A stretch of 64,000 nt of DNA from the NCBI GenBank assembly GCA_945883845.1, contig CAMCYI010000005.1:112754-176753 (forward strand). Reading direction: 5' to 3'. Source of the stretch: Bacteriovorax stolpii (lineage in GTDB: Bacteria; Bdellovibrionota; Bacteriovoracia; Bacteriovoracales; Bacteriovoracaceae). Positions 33,708 to 42,752 of this stretch are shown one piece after another (within the stretch, counting starts at the first letter, position 1; each line of letters begins with the position of its first letter). Below the pieces are notes generated by a model. The model worked only from the letters and a program-made list of their open reading frames with translations. It was not told the DNA's origin and made no database searches. The position numbers and the translations under genes were made by a program.

Positions 33708-34847
33708 ATGGAAGACAAGATCAGCTTTTTCTCAGTCAGACAGGACCTCATTCAGCTCGAAGAAGCTCTCGGCTACGACCTCTTCGTGAACTCCTCTATC
33801 GTCAAAGGCAAAGAGAAATTCATCCGCATTTTCCCTTTGGGCGGAATTCTTCATAAACATGAAGTCGAAGAGTTTCATAAAAAATATATCCAGCTATATG
33901 TTCCGGAAACTCAGCGCAGTCTCTATCTTAAAAGCCTGGTGAGATCACCGATCGGCGACATTGAAAAGACAACTGTTCTCAAAGAAACGGCGATCGAATA
34001 TCTGCATAATATTTTTGATTCCGGAAAAGAGTTCTCCACGGAAATCCTCTCGGAAGGAATTGAAGGCTGTCGCGAAGTCGTGGCCAACATGGTGGACGTG
34101 CTTGATCACCACAACATTGAATCTCTCCGCGGGATGATCGGAAATTTATCATTCCATGATTTTTATACTTACGATCATTCGATCAATGTCTGCATGTATT
34201 GCATTTCTCTCTACAAGGCGATTAATCCTAAGGCGACGAAACGCGAGCTCATGCATGCGGGTCTCGGCGGACTTCTTCACGATCTCGGGAAAGTAAAAAT
34301 TCCCACGCACATCCTGAATAATCCTGGTGGTCTTTCAGATGAAGATTATCAGCAAATCAAGATGCATCCTGATTTTGGACTTGAGCTTTTGCTCTCAGGT
34401 CACTGTACCGTCGACGAAAATATTGATCTCAATATCATCGCTCGTGTTGTTCATGAACATCACGAAAATTTCAACGGAACTGGTTATCCGAAAAAACTTA
34501 AAGGAAAAGAGGAGATTCATCTTCTTGCCCGCGTTTGTACGATCGCAGATTTTTTTGATGCGATTACGACAAAGCGTTCTTATAACGATGTTCTGTCGAT
34601 CTCAGATGCGATGAATACGATGAGAAAATTCAAAGGTGTAAAACTCGATCCGGATATTTTTGATATCTTTGATAAACAGGTTCGTTACGTGAAATCAGAT
34701 TTTGCCAGAGACATCACTCTGGCAGACTCATTTGATCCAACCCTTCCTTACGCGAAACTCCCTCTCGCAGAAGCAAAAAAACTCGAGAAGGAGATGGATT
34801 ACGGAAAAATCAAAGTGATGGATCCGCCGCTGAAGAAAAAAGCTTAG
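33708..34847 (+). CDS. HD-GYP domain protein, probable cyclic di-GMP phosphodiesterase
   Basis: The 379-residue protein has an N-terminal 130-residue region without a known domain. The HD-GYP domain follows: HDHSIN-like start DHSINVCMY, HDLGK at 191-195, and HHENFNGTGYP at 251-261 with the GYP signature. HD-GYP enzymes hydrolyse cyclic di-GMP and affect motility and predation-type switches. No membrane segment. Its last codon region overlaps the convergent 34844 gene by 4 bases. Confidence 0.9.
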   Translation: MEDKISFFSVRQDLIQLEEALGYDLFVNSSIVKGKEKFIRIFPLGGILHKHEVEEFHKKYIQLYVPETQRSLYLKSLVRSPIGDIEKTTVLKETAIEYLHNIFDSGKEFSTEILSEGIEGCREVVANMVDVLDHHNIESLRGMIGNLSFHDFYTYDHSINVCMYCISLYKAINPKATKRELMHAGLGGLLHDLGKVKIPTHILNNPGGLSDEDYQQIKMHPDFGLELLLSGHCTVDENIDLNIIARVVHEHHENFNGTGYPKKLKGKEEIHLLARVCTIADFFDAITTKRSYNDVLSISDAMNTMRKFKGVKLDPDIFDIFDKQVRYVKSDFARDITLADSFDPTLPYAKLPLAEAKKLEKEMDYGKIKVMDPPLKKKA

Positions 34848-35143
34848 TCGTGGTCGATTTCCATTCTTTCGCAGTAAAAACCAACATAACATCCGCGATA
34901 GTCTTTCGTCGTCACACGCATTTTGCTGTTTCTGTACCGGCCTCTGCAGTTCTGACGCTCAGTTGTGACTGTGAACGCTTCCATTCCAAAGAGATATTTT
35001 ACGTTGATGATCACACTTCCGTACTGAGCGATGCTTGTCTGGATTTCATCGCAAGTGACTTGCTTGGGCCAGAAGGCCGGCACTTCTGCGAGAGCGGAAA
35101 ATGACATCAAAGAAGCGAAGACAAAAATAAATAATTTGTTCAA
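34844..35143 (-). CDS. Small secreted protein with cysteines
   Basis: A 99-residue protein with a signal peptide (1-19) and four cysteines in an approximately 80-residue mature part (TCDEI, NCRGRY, GCYVGFYC). Function unknown. GGAGG-type ribosome site upstream. TTTACAC lies 52 bases before the start. Confidence 0.72.
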   Translation of the reverse strand: MNKLFIFVFASLMSFSALAEVPAFWPKQVTCDEIQTSIAQYGSVIINVKYLFGMEAFTVTTERQNCRGRYRNSKMRVTTKDYRGCYVGFYCERMEIDHD

Positions 35144-35208
35144 GGAAACCTCCGTTTAAGTTAGTGGAGGTATAGCAAAGGGCTGGATGCTTTTGTGTAA
35201 AGAACTGG

Positions 35209-35604
35209 TTAAGAGGCTTGGGCGGCCATTAATTTCCGACGGATACGATGGCCAAGAAAGACAAATGCGAGACCTGTAATAATGGCCATCACAACTGCTT
35301 CGTTCATTATCCAGCCTTGATTTCTCAAAGTTGCAAAGATCACAATGGGAACGGCAACAGGGATGATAATGAGAGCGGTCTGGACGGCTTTATGAAGTCT
35401 TGCCCGAGGGGCCTTATTCTCTGTTTTTGACAGGAGGCCACTAAGGAAGCCCGTGATGATAAAAACGCCGTAGAAGGCCCCTATTGTCACTAAAAAGGGG
35501 AGCCTGTCTCTTGTTTCAACGACATTTACAACCGTACCCAGGAACAGGAGACCTGTGCCCAGAGCGAAGATGGTGTAGCTGATGATGTCGACGAAAAAGT
35601 TCAT
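35209..35604 (-). CDS. Four-helix membrane protein of unknown function
   Basis: A 131-residue protein with about four hydrophobic segments and short basic loops (RARLHKAVQ, RIRRKLMAAQ). It starts 8 bases beyond the secG terminator region. No family recognised. Confidence 0.68.
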   Translation of the reverse strand: MNFFVDIISYTIFALGTGLLFLGTVVNVVETRDRLPFLVTIGAFYGVFIITGFLSGLLSKTENKAPRARLHKAVQTALIIIPVAVPIVIFATLRNQGWIMNEAVVMAIITGLAFVFLGHRIRRKLMAAQAS

Positions 35605-35612
35605 TTTAAAAC

Positions 35613-35641
35613 CAAAAAAAAAGCCCTCCGAAGAGGGCTTT
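35613..35641 (-). terminator. Terminator of the gap-pgk-tpiA-secG operon
   Basis: On the minus strand AAAGCCCTC-TTCG-GAGGGCTTT is followed by a long T run, 11 bases after the secG stop. Confidence 0.9.
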
Positions 35642-35651
35642 CGAATTTAAA

Positions 35652-36059
35652 TTATTGCTGAGTTTTTGTTGCTGGAACCGGAGCCGTTGGCTCTGCAGTT
35701 GTCGCAGCTGGAGTTGTAGCAGCATCCTGAGCAGGAACTGTTTCAACGGCTTTTGTATCGAGTGCCTGAACATCAGAGTTCAATGGAGCAGCTACGGGAG
35801 CTTCGTTATCGAAGAGTGATTGTTTGGCTTCACGTGATTTCATTGTCGTGAGGATGATGGAGTTAACCATGAATCCGATCGCAAGAAATGAAGTGAGCTT
35901 CGTCATGAAGTTACCCTTCGCTGAACTTGAGAACACGGCCTGAGAAGCACCTCCACCCATGATGGCACCCATCTCAGCACCTTTACCGAACTGTAGAAGT
36001 ACGGTGAGTACGAGAAGTAAGCAAATAACGTATTGAGCGACTGTGAGGATAGTAATCAT
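35652..36059 (-). CDS. secG: SecG, protein translocase subunit
   Basis: The 135-residue protein has two membrane helices and the conserved SecG loop (LLQFGKGAEMGAIMGGGASQAVF). A Pro/Ala/Thr-rich C-terminal tail of about 55 residues follows and is longer than in most SecG. It assists SecYEG export. Position after tpiA is a common arrangement. Confidence 0.92.
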   Translation of the reverse strand: MITILTVAQYVICLLLVLTVLLQFGKGAEMGAIMGGGASQAVFSSSAKGNFMTKLTSFLAIGFMVNSIILTTMKSREAKQSLFDNEAPVAAPLNSDVQALDTKAVETVPAQDAATTPAATTAEPTAPVPATKTQQ

Positions 36060-36160
36060 AAGTGTCTCCGATTAAGGAGATAGTTTTAACAAAGAATGTC
36101 GGGGTTGCCTAGAAATACAAGGATGGCGGAGCGCAGAAAACACAGATAGCTGCGGAGATT

Positions 36161-36182
36161 TACCGCCACTGGTGGCGGTAAG
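36161..36182. repeat. Perfect inverted repeat between tpiA and secG
   Basis: Ten-base arms TTACCGCCAC / GTGGCGGTAA around a TG centre. There is no T run on either strand, so it is not a normal terminator. It may be an RNA stem that processes the tpiA-secG transcript or an operator. It lies in the 250-base gap 36060-36309, which otherwise holds only a doubtful 60-codon minus frame (36072-36254, see rejected items). Confidence 0.55.
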
Positions 36183-36309
36183 AGCTGATATTGGGCTTGT
36201 TGCTGCTGAGGTTAAACCGGGGAACATCAAAAGTGTGAGTAGAAAAAATCTCATGGAGAGATTCTACTTACTTTTGTGGGTCAGTTTCCAGCGGGCACGA
36301 AATTCCTGT

Positions 36310-37038
36310 TTAGACGTCTCCGCAAAGAGCGAGAAAATCTTTTGGTTTGAGACTTGCTCCACCAACGAGACCGCCATCAATATCTTTTTGTGAGAGTAAT
36401 TCCTCGACGTTATCTGGTTTTACACTTCCACCGTAGAGGATACGAACTTTATCACCGAATGCAGGGAATTTTGCTTTAAGAGTCTGACGAATGAAGGCGT
36501 GAACTTCCTGCGCCTGAGCGGGAGTGGCGGTCTTTCCTGTACCAATGGCCCACACTGGTTCGTAGGCGACAACGAGATTATTTTCATTCGCCAACGAGAG
36601 ATCGTTGAGACCCTGGTGAATTTGATCAGCAATGAGAGAGAGAGTGAGATTCGCTTCTCTTTCTGCAAGAGTTTCACCGACACAGTAAATGGCCGTGAGA
36701 CCTTCAGCAAGGACAGTGCGATTTTTAGCATTGAGGCTGCGGGAAGTTTCATTGAAGTACTGGCGTCTTTCAGAGTGGCCGGTGATGACGAATGTTCCGC
36801 CCATTTCTTTAAAGCTTCTTGGAGAGACTTCGCCGGTGTAAGCGCCACTAACATGTTCAGAGCAGTTTTGTAATCCTGCTGAAACACCTTCATTGATGAT
36901 GAGCTTGAGATACAAAGCCTGAGACGCTATCCACGCATCACGCTTCTGTGAATATTTTGGTTTGAAAGCGTGGAGAAATTCCATCACTTCATTACCGTTC
37001 TTGTTCATCTTCCAGTTAGCTACCATCAACTTTTTCAT
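36310..37038 (-). CDS. tpiA: Triosephosphate isomerase
   Basis: The 242-residue enzyme interconverts DHAP and glyceraldehyde-3-phosphate. It has ANWKMN at the start (catalytic Lys), GHSERR with the catalytic His, YEPVWAIGTGK with the catalytic Glu and GGSVKPDN. It starts 2 bases after the pgk stop. Confidence 0.96.
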   Translation of the reverse strand: MKKLMVANWKMNKNGNEVMEFLHAFKPKYSQKRDAWIASQALYLKLIINEGVSAGLQNCSEHVSGAYTGEVSPRSFKEMGGTFVITGHSERRQYFNETSRSLNAKNRTVLAEGLTAIYCVGETLAEREANLTLSLIADQIHQGLNDLSLANENNLVVAYEPVWAIGTGKTATPAQAQEVHAFIRQTLKAKFPAFGDKVRILYGGSVKPDNVEELLSQKDIDGGLVGGASLKPKDFLALCGDV

Positions 37039-37040
37039 GA

Positions 37041-38228
37041 TTAAACTCCGTACTTCAATGCCTGCACACCAGGAAGTTCGCCGCGCTCGATATATTCGAG
37101 AGAAGCACCACCGCCAGTAGATACGTGTGAGAATTTATCTGCTTTACCAGATTGCTGGACAGCTGCGACTGAGTCACCACCGCCGACAACTGAGAAGCAT
37201 GTCGTTTCAGAAATCGTGTCAGCAATAGACATCGTTCCTTTCGCAAAATCTTTATTTTCAAAAAGTCCCATCGGCCCGTTCCAGAAAACAGTCTTTGCTG
37301 TCTTCAGGTGATCAGAATATGCCTTGATCGTGAGAGGTCCGATATCGAGACCCATCTGATCTGCAGGAATGTTATTTCCCGGACAAGAGATAGGAGCGCC
37401 TCCGAATTCAAGCGAAGTCACATGATCTTTTGGAAGCTGAATTTTTCCACCGCGGTCTGCCTGGAGAAGTTGTTTCGCCAAGGCCACATCTTCATCTGAG
37501 CAAAGTGATTTACCAACGGTAACACCTTTCGCTTTCAGAAAAGGATAGGCCATGGCCCCACCAATGAGGAGTGTGTCCACGAGGACAAGCATCTTTTCGA
37601 TGGTTTTAATTTTATCAGAAACTTTTGCACCACCAATAACAGCGACAAAAGGCTTCGCAGGTTTTTCAAGGAGTGCACCAAGAGAATCGATTTCTTTTTT
37701 CATCAGGAGGCCCGCGTAAGCGCGATTCTTGAAGAAAGAATTGATCCCGTAAGTTGAAGCGTGTTTTCTGTGAGCGGCACCGAAGGCATCGTTAACGTAG
37801 ATGTCGCCGTAGCTTGAGATTTTCTCGGCAAGTTCCATATCATTTTTTTCTTCGCCAGGAAGAAAACGGATGTTCTCGAGAAGAACCAGTTTTGTTTCCG
37901 GAAGCTGGAGAAGATTCTTCACGCCGTTATCGATAGCCGATTCAGAAAGGATGACATCGGCTCCGAGTTTCTGCGCGAGATATTCAGCAACAGGCTCGAG
38001 AGTATACTTCATATCTACTTTTCCATCTGGGCGACCTAAGTGACTGATCATTACGATTTTCGATGCTCCTTTTTCAAGGAGCAGACGAATTGTCGGAATG
38101 GCCTCATCAATACGACTTGTATCGGTGATCGTTCTTGGTTCTGTTTTACTCAAAGGTACGTTGAAGTCAAAGCGGGCAATGACTTTTTTTCCCTTGATAT
38201 CAGCGTCCTGGATGGATTTGAGTTGCAT
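37041..38228 (-). CDS. pgk: Phosphoglycerate kinase
   Basis: The 395-residue enzyme makes ATP from 1,3-bisphosphoglycerate. It shows KKVIARFDFNVPL, HLGRPDGK, NDAFGAAHRKHAST and the C-terminal VVGGGDSVAA signatures. Start ATG 38228 is preferred because AAGGA lies 5 bases upstream and it clears the gap stop by 7 bases; a longer start at 38255 would overlap gap. Confidence 0.96.
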   Translation of the reverse strand: MQLKSIQDADIKGKKVIARFDFNVPLSKTEPRTITDTSRIDEAIPTIRLLLEKGASKIVMISHLGRPDGKVDMKYTLEPVAEYLAQKLGADVILSESAIDNGVKNLLQLPETKLVLLENIRFLPGEEKNDMELAEKISSYGDIYVNDAFGAAHRKHASTYGINSFFKNRAYAGLLMKKEIDSLGALLEKPAKPFVAVIGGAKVSDKIKTIEKMLVLVDTLLIGGAMAYPFLKAKGVTVGKSLCSDEDVALAKQLLQADRGGKIQLPKDHVTSLEFGGAPISCPGNNIPADQMGLDIGPLTIKAYSDHLKTAKTVFWNGPMGLFENKDFAKGTMSIADTISETTCFSVVGGGDSVAAVQQSGKADKFSHVSTGGGASLEYIERGELPGVQALKYGV

Positions 38229-38235
38229 GGAATCC

Positions 38236-39264
38236 TTAGAGTTTTTGGCCAACAAAGTTAGCGAGTTCGATCACGCGGTTTGAGAATCCAACTTCGTTGT
38301 CATACCACGTAACGATCTTCGCCGTGTTACCGATGACGTTTGTGAGTTTTGAATCGAAGAAAGAAGATTCAGGCGCGCCCATGAAATCCATGGAAACGAG
38401 TTCTTCAGTTGTGTAACCGAGAATGCCTTTCAGATATGTTTCAGAAGCTTTTTTCATCGCTTCGTTGATCTGGTCTTTAGAAGCTGTTTTCTCCAGGACA
38501 ACAGTAAGGTCGACCATCGAAACGTCCGGTGTCGGAACGCGTACAGCGTAACCATCGAGCTTGCCTTTCATCTCTGGAATCACATCGCCGAGAGCTTTAG
38601 CGGCACCTGTTGAAGTCGGGATGATCGACATGGCAGCAGCACGAGCACGACGAAGATCATCGTGAGCGTTGTCGAGAAGGTTCTGATCTGACGTGTAGGC
38701 ATGAACAGTTGTCATGAGACCATTCACGATGCCGAAGTTTTCGTGAAGGACTTTAACCACAGGTGCGAGACAGTTTGTCGTACATGATGCGTTTGAGATG
38801 ATGTGGTGTTTAGAATCGTCGTATTTGTCGACGTTGATTCCCATCACGAATGTACCATCGAGGTCTTTCCCCGGAGCACACATAATGACTTTTTTAACAG
38901 TTCCTCTCATGTGGAGACCGAGCTTCGTTTTATCCTTGAAGATCCCGGTCGCATCGATCACAACCTGAGTGCCGAGAGATGACCAGTCGATTTCTTCGGG
39001 ATTTTTTTGCGCAAAGAATTTGATCTTGCGGCCGTTATAAGAAATATCACGTGATTCTTCATTGAACGAAAAATCACCTTCAAGTTTTCCGTGAAGAGAG
39101 TCATGTTTCAAAAGGTGAATGTAGGCCTTGGGTTCACCAGGGTTGTTCACAGCGACGATTTCGATGTTCAGGTTTTTGTCCTGAGCAAGACGAGTGAAGT
39201 AAGCACGAAGAACGGTACGTCCAATACGGCCCACACCATTGATACCAATTTTTACGGTTTTCAT
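38236..39264 (-). CDS. gap: Glyceraldehyde-3-phosphate dehydrogenase
   Basis: The 342-residue NAD-dependent enzyme has the Rossmann start KIGINGVGRIGR, the catalytic Cys161 in SNASCTTNC, the DNAHDDLRRARAAA segment and WYDNEVGFSNR. Start ATG 39264 has GAGGAG just upstream. It leads the gap-pgk-tpiA-secG operon, and divergent yhaM-like transcription lies upstream. Confidence 0.96.
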   Translation of the reverse strand: MKTVKIGINGVGRIGRTVLRAYFTRLAQDKNLNIEIVAVNNPGEPKAYIHLLKHDSLHGKLEGDFSFNEESRDISYNGRKIKFFAQKNPEEIDWSSLGTQVVIDATGIFKDKTKLGLHMRGTVKKVIMCAPGKDLDGTFVMGINVDKYDDSKHHIISNASCTTNCLAPVVKVLHENFGIVNGLMTTVHAYTSDQNLLDNAHDDLRRARAAAMSIIPTSTGAAKALGDVIPEMKGKLDGYAVRVPTPDVSMVDLTVVLEKTASKDQINEAMKKASETYLKGILGYTTEELVSMDFMGAPESSFFDSKLTNVIGNTAKIVTWYDNEVGFSNRVIELANFVGQKL

Positions 39265-39391
39265 AAGACTCCTCACGTCACGCAAGTGGCGACAAATATA
39301 CTGGAAATTAGAAGACGTTTTAGCGATGTGAAAGTACTCTAAGCGACAGCTTTTGAATAGTGGATTTAGGTTTTTAACGCAAGTAGGTCAT

Positions 39392-40486
39392 ATGCGCAAA
39401 ATATTCGTCTCAGAGATGCAAGGCAAGGAAGAGATCGAGTCAGTCTTTCTCGTCAAAATCTTCAACACCATGGAAGACAAAAGCGGTAAGAAATATTTCA
39501 ACATTATCCTGACAGATAACTCTGGTGATCTCGAGTCGAGGCTCTGGAATTACTCAGCTGAAATTGAAAAAAACATCGTTAAAGGTTCGTTTGTAAGAGT
39601 GCGCGGAAAGGTCAACTTTTACCAGGGCCGTCGCCAGTTTATTCTCTCGCAAATTGAAAAACTGAATTCTCAGGACATCAATGAAGACGACTTCCTCATG
39701 AAGGCCTATGAAGATCCTGAGGTTATGTATAAAAAGCTCCTGGCGATTGTAGACAGCCTCAAAGACGTATACATCCGGGACCTCCTGCGCATTATCATCA
39801 CGGACGGGGAGATCGCCCGTCGTCTCAAAACCTGGCAGGCCGGAAAGACGATTCATCATGCCTACAAATCAGGTTTGATTGAGCACATTCTCTCCTGCAC
39901 TGAACTTGCGATGACTCTTTCCCGTCATTACCGAGTGAACGAAAACTATGTTGTCGCTGGTTGTATTCTCCATGATCTCTGCAAGATTTATGAACTCACA
40001 GATGGGGTCAATGTTGATTACACTGAAGAAGGAAAACTTGTAGGCCATCTTGTTAAGGGTCTTGAGATCGTTGATCGCTTCTCTTACAAAATTAAAAATT
40101 TCCCTCACTATACGAAGATGCATATCAAGCACATTCTCCTTTCTCACCATGGGGAATATGAATATGGCTCACCAAAAATTCCTCAGACTTCTGAAGCCTA
40201 TCTCGTGCACCTGATTGATCTCATGGATTCGAAAATGGGATCGATGGATATCATTCGTAAAACAGATTCCAATACAGGACACTGGTCATCTTTCATCAAG
40301 CATCTTGACCGCATCGTCTATAAATCGGAACTTCCGTTTTATCCTGAGTACGTGCCAGATGAGCACCATCAGGATGAAAAAACTGACCATAGCTCTCATT
40401 CGCAAGTACCTCTTAAGAAAGGCGCTCCAACCACTGAACCGAAGACTAGCCTCGGAAAGATGTTAGGTAGCATCAAAATAGACTAA
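39392..40486 (+). CDS. YhaM-like OB-fold/HD 3'-5' exoribonuclease
   Basis: The 364-residue product has an N-terminal OB-fold nucleic-acid-binding domain (about 15-100; KYFNIILTDNSGDLESRLW) and an HD domain (IHHAYKSGLIEHILS, then LHDLCKIYEL, then LLSHHGEYEYGSP). That is the architecture of YhaM/CBF1 exonucleases. The HD motif reads HDLCK rather than HDLGK. The polar C-terminal tail is longer than usual. I prefer ATG 39392; a TTG at 39353 is possible. Confidence 0.85.
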   Translation: MRKIFVSEMQGKEEIESVFLVKIFNTMEDKSGKKYFNIILTDNSGDLESRLWNYSAEIEKNIVKGSFVRVRGKVNFYQGRRQFILSQIEKLNSQDINEDDFLMKAYEDPEVMYKKLLAIVDSLKDVYIRDLLRIIITDGEIARRLKTWQAGKTIHHAYKSGLIEHILSCTELAMTLSRHYRVNENYVVAGCILHDLCKIYELTDGVNVDYTEEGKLVGHLVKGLEIVDRFSYKIKNFPHYTKMHIKHILLSHHGEYEYGSPKIPQTSEAYLVHLIDLMDSKMGSMDIIRKTDSNTGHWSSFIKHLDRIVYKSELPFYPEYVPDEHHQDEKTDHSSHSQVPLKKGAPTTEPKTSLGKMLGSIKID

Positions 40487-40595
40487 TGACTCGTTTCTAA
40501 CTTTTTCGAACAAACAGTTTTTGTTTTTGCACTAAAAGTAAAAAACCCTTACCCTTAATTTATCCCAAAACAAGACGGATTTTTGAGAGGGTGAC

Positions 40596-40829
40596 ATGAC
40601 AAAGCTGGAAATGAATTTAGAGATCGAGGCCCATCAGGTGATGAAACGCATGAAGCGCTCCCGTGTTCTTGCAGCTTATTTCTCCCTTAAAGATAATGAA
40701 ATTCCGGATTTCATGGATATCGAAGAAGGGATTCTTTATTTGATCCCTATTGAATACTACGAATCATTCTTCGCCGCGTGTCTTCCCGGTGACACACTCA
40801 CCAGTCGCATCGCTAATTTAGAATCTTAA
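40596..40829 (+). CDS. Small acidic protein of unknown function
   Basis: A 77-residue soluble protein (MTKLEMNLEIEAHQVMKR...) with GAGAGGGTGAC before the ATG. There is no recognised family. Its stop overlaps the convergent tatD stop by 4 bases. Confidence 0.65.
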   Translation: MTKLEMNLEIEAHQVMKRMKRSRVLAAYFSLKDNEIPDFMDIEEGILYLIPIEYYESFFAACLPGDTLTSRIANLES

Positions 40830-41596
40830 GCAAGTTTAGAAAAACATTTCAGCGAATTCTCATAGGCAAACTGCTTTAAGACATCAATGTTCATGCCTTT
40901 GAGGTCTGCAACTTTCTGTGCAATGAAAGGAAGGAAGTAAGGCCCGTTTTCTTTTCCGCGATGTGGAACCGGCGTGAGGAAAGGAGAATCAGTCTCGAGA
41001 AGGATTCTTTCCGGTGGAGTGAGTTTCACCACTTCCTGAACATTTTCTGCTTTCTTGAAAGTAATGATGCCGTTAAATCCAATGTAAAAACCTTCACTCA
41101 AAACAAACTCAGCGAGTTCCTTCGTTGAAGTAAAGCTATGGATCACGCCTTTCTTTTTTAAGTGAGGAGAGAAATTTTTAATGATCGCCATGGTGTCTTC
41201 GTCTGCGTCTCTGGTGTGGATCACAACGGGAAGGTCAGCATCCACAGCGAGTTGAAGTTGCTTTTCAAATGCCAGTCGCTGAGCTTCGGGTGGTGAATTG
41301 TTGTAATGGTAATCAAGGCCAATCTCTCCGACGGCCACCATCTTCGGATGGGAGGCGCGAGTCCGGATTTTTTCGAATTCAACCTCGGTGGCATCCTTGG
41401 CGTCGTGCGGATGAATGCCCTGGGTGAAATAAATTTCTGGATAAGTGCTGGCGAGTTCCAACACCTTATCAAGATTGCCGGGATCAACGCCGATCGTAAC
41501 CACTTTCGTGATGCCGGCCTCTTTGATCTTTGTCCGGATTTCATCCAGCGGAAACGCCTTCAGGTAATCCAGGTGGCAATGGGTTTCAATCAGCAC
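40826..41596 (-). CDS. tatD: TatD-family metal-dependent hydrolase
   Basis: The 256-residue TIM-barrel enzyme starts LIETHCHLD (H6, H8, D10). It has GEIGLDYHY, IHTRDADEDT, HSFT and ETDSPFL, all the metal ligands of the TatD/YcfH DNase family. It is the last gene of the 45950-40826 operon, 2 bases after the VKOR fusion. Confidence 0.93.
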   Translation of the reverse strand: MLIETHCHLDYLKAFPLDEIRTKIKEAGITKVVTIGVDPGNLDKVLELASTYPEIYFTQGIHPHDAKDATEVEFEKIRTRASHPKMVAVGEIGLDYHYNNSPPEAQRLAFEKQLQLAVDADLPVVIHTRDADEDTMAIIKNFSPHLKKKGVIHSFTSTKELAEFVLSEGFYIGFNGIITFKKAENVQEVVKLTPPERILLETDSPFLTPVPHRGKENGPYFLPFIAQKVADLKGMNIDVLKQFAYENSLKCFSKLA

Positions 41597-41598
41597 GT

Positions 41599-42747
41599 TT
41601 ACTTTCCGCCTTTCAGGATATCTTCGAAAATCGCAAAGAATTGATTATTGGGAACTGAGCCTTCAATTTTTTTACCATTCACAATTATCGTCGGCGTTGA
41701 TTTCAGCTTGAACTTCGCTGCCTGGTTAATCGTTGAGATAACTTTGTTTTTAATCTCATCCGTGAAGCAGTTTTTCAGATTATGTTTTTTCGCGAGAGTC
41801 TGGATGATGCCGCTTCCGAGTTCAGACTGGTGAGCGAAGATTTCATCATGTACTTCAAGGAAGGTTTTTTCATTGCAAGCTGCAAGCATGGCCGCATCGC
41901 AGGCGTTCTGGTGAAAACTGCCTTCGATGTTCGAGTTACATTTATTGTCGAGTGGATAGAACATATACTGAATGCTGACTTGCTTCGGATAGCGACGAAT
42001 GATTTCCGGCAGCTGTTCAGAAACTTTCGCACAGAACGGGCATTCAAAATCTGAGAATATACTGACGCGGATCGGAGAATCAGAGAATTTTTCTGTCGCC
42101 ATGTGAATTTTGTAGGGAGACTCAACATCCGGATCTCCGAAATCCTGAAGTTTGCGGAACTGTTCAACGACACTTGTGTTCAGCGTGTTTTTCAAAAGCT
42201 CTTTATCTTCTGTCGTTTTATACATGAAAAATGATCCGATCAGGAAGAGCACGGCCCAGAGAGCAGATACCTTAATGTCCGGAAGCCAGGAAGAAATTCC
42301 GTATTTCCAAAGAAGAAAGAAGGCAATTCCAGAGAGGGCATAATAGACAGTACAGAACGGACAAAGCGCACCGAGTCCTATCAGTGAATAGACGAAGAGT
42401 GCAACACACCCAATGAAATTAAGTCTTGCAACAGCACTCGCTGTTTTCTCCATCTTCTGGCTAGGCATGAGGCTTGAGAAGATAAAGAGAAGGCCGACGA
42501 CGATTCCGAAGAACGAGATCGGAATGCCGGCAATGTTAGAGACTTTTGAAAATGTCGCCGTATCGCAGTTAAAGAAATTTGAGATGTCACAAAGACTCTT
42601 TCCTCCACCCAGGGTCGTCGGATATCTGGCTTCGTAGAAATGTGTCGTCAGATAAATCGAAACACCCACCATGATCGCAGCGTTGATGATGAAGAGAAAA
42701 TTTGTTCCGCTCATGCCCTTAAGGGTCAAGCCTTTGTTGTTGTCCAT
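41599..42747 (-). CDS. VKOR-DsbA fusion, disulphide bond-forming protein
   Basis: The 382-residue protein combines a vitamin K epoxide reductase-type quinone-linked oxidase with a DsbA-like thioredoxin domain. The membrane part (about 1-175) has loop cysteines C53 and C61 and CPFC at 129-132. The periplasmic part has CPFC at 236-239 in FSDFECPFC. It would introduce disulphides into exported proteins, which fits the many Cys-rich products here. Start ATG 42747 has AAGGA 8 bases upstream. Confidence 0.92.
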   Translation of the reverse strand: MDNNKGLTLKGMSGTNFLFIINAAIMVGVSIYLTTHFYEARYPTTLGGGKSLCDISNFFNCDTATFSKVSNIAGIPISFFGIVVGLLFIFSSLMPSQKMEKTASAVARLNFIGCVALFVYSLIGLGALCPFCTVYYALSGIAFFLLWKYGISSWLPDIKVSALWAVLFLIGSFFMYKTTEDKELLKNTLNTSVVEQFRKLQDFGDPDVESPYKIHMATEKFSDSPIRVSIFSDFECPFCAKVSEQLPEIIRRYPKQVSIQYMFYPLDNKCNSNIEGSFHQNACDAAMLAACNEKTFLEVHDEIFAHQSELGSGIIQTLAKKHNLKNCFTDEIKNKVISTINQAAKFKLKSTPTIIVNGKKIEGSVPNNQFFAIFEDILKGGK

Positions 42748-42752
42748 GAACA

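Noticed and set aside
36072..36254. 60-codon minus frame with a signal-peptide-like start between tpiA and secG
   Set aside because: No ribosome site, the palindrome lies inside it, and the C-terminal half looks like random coding. It cannot be excluded without homologues.
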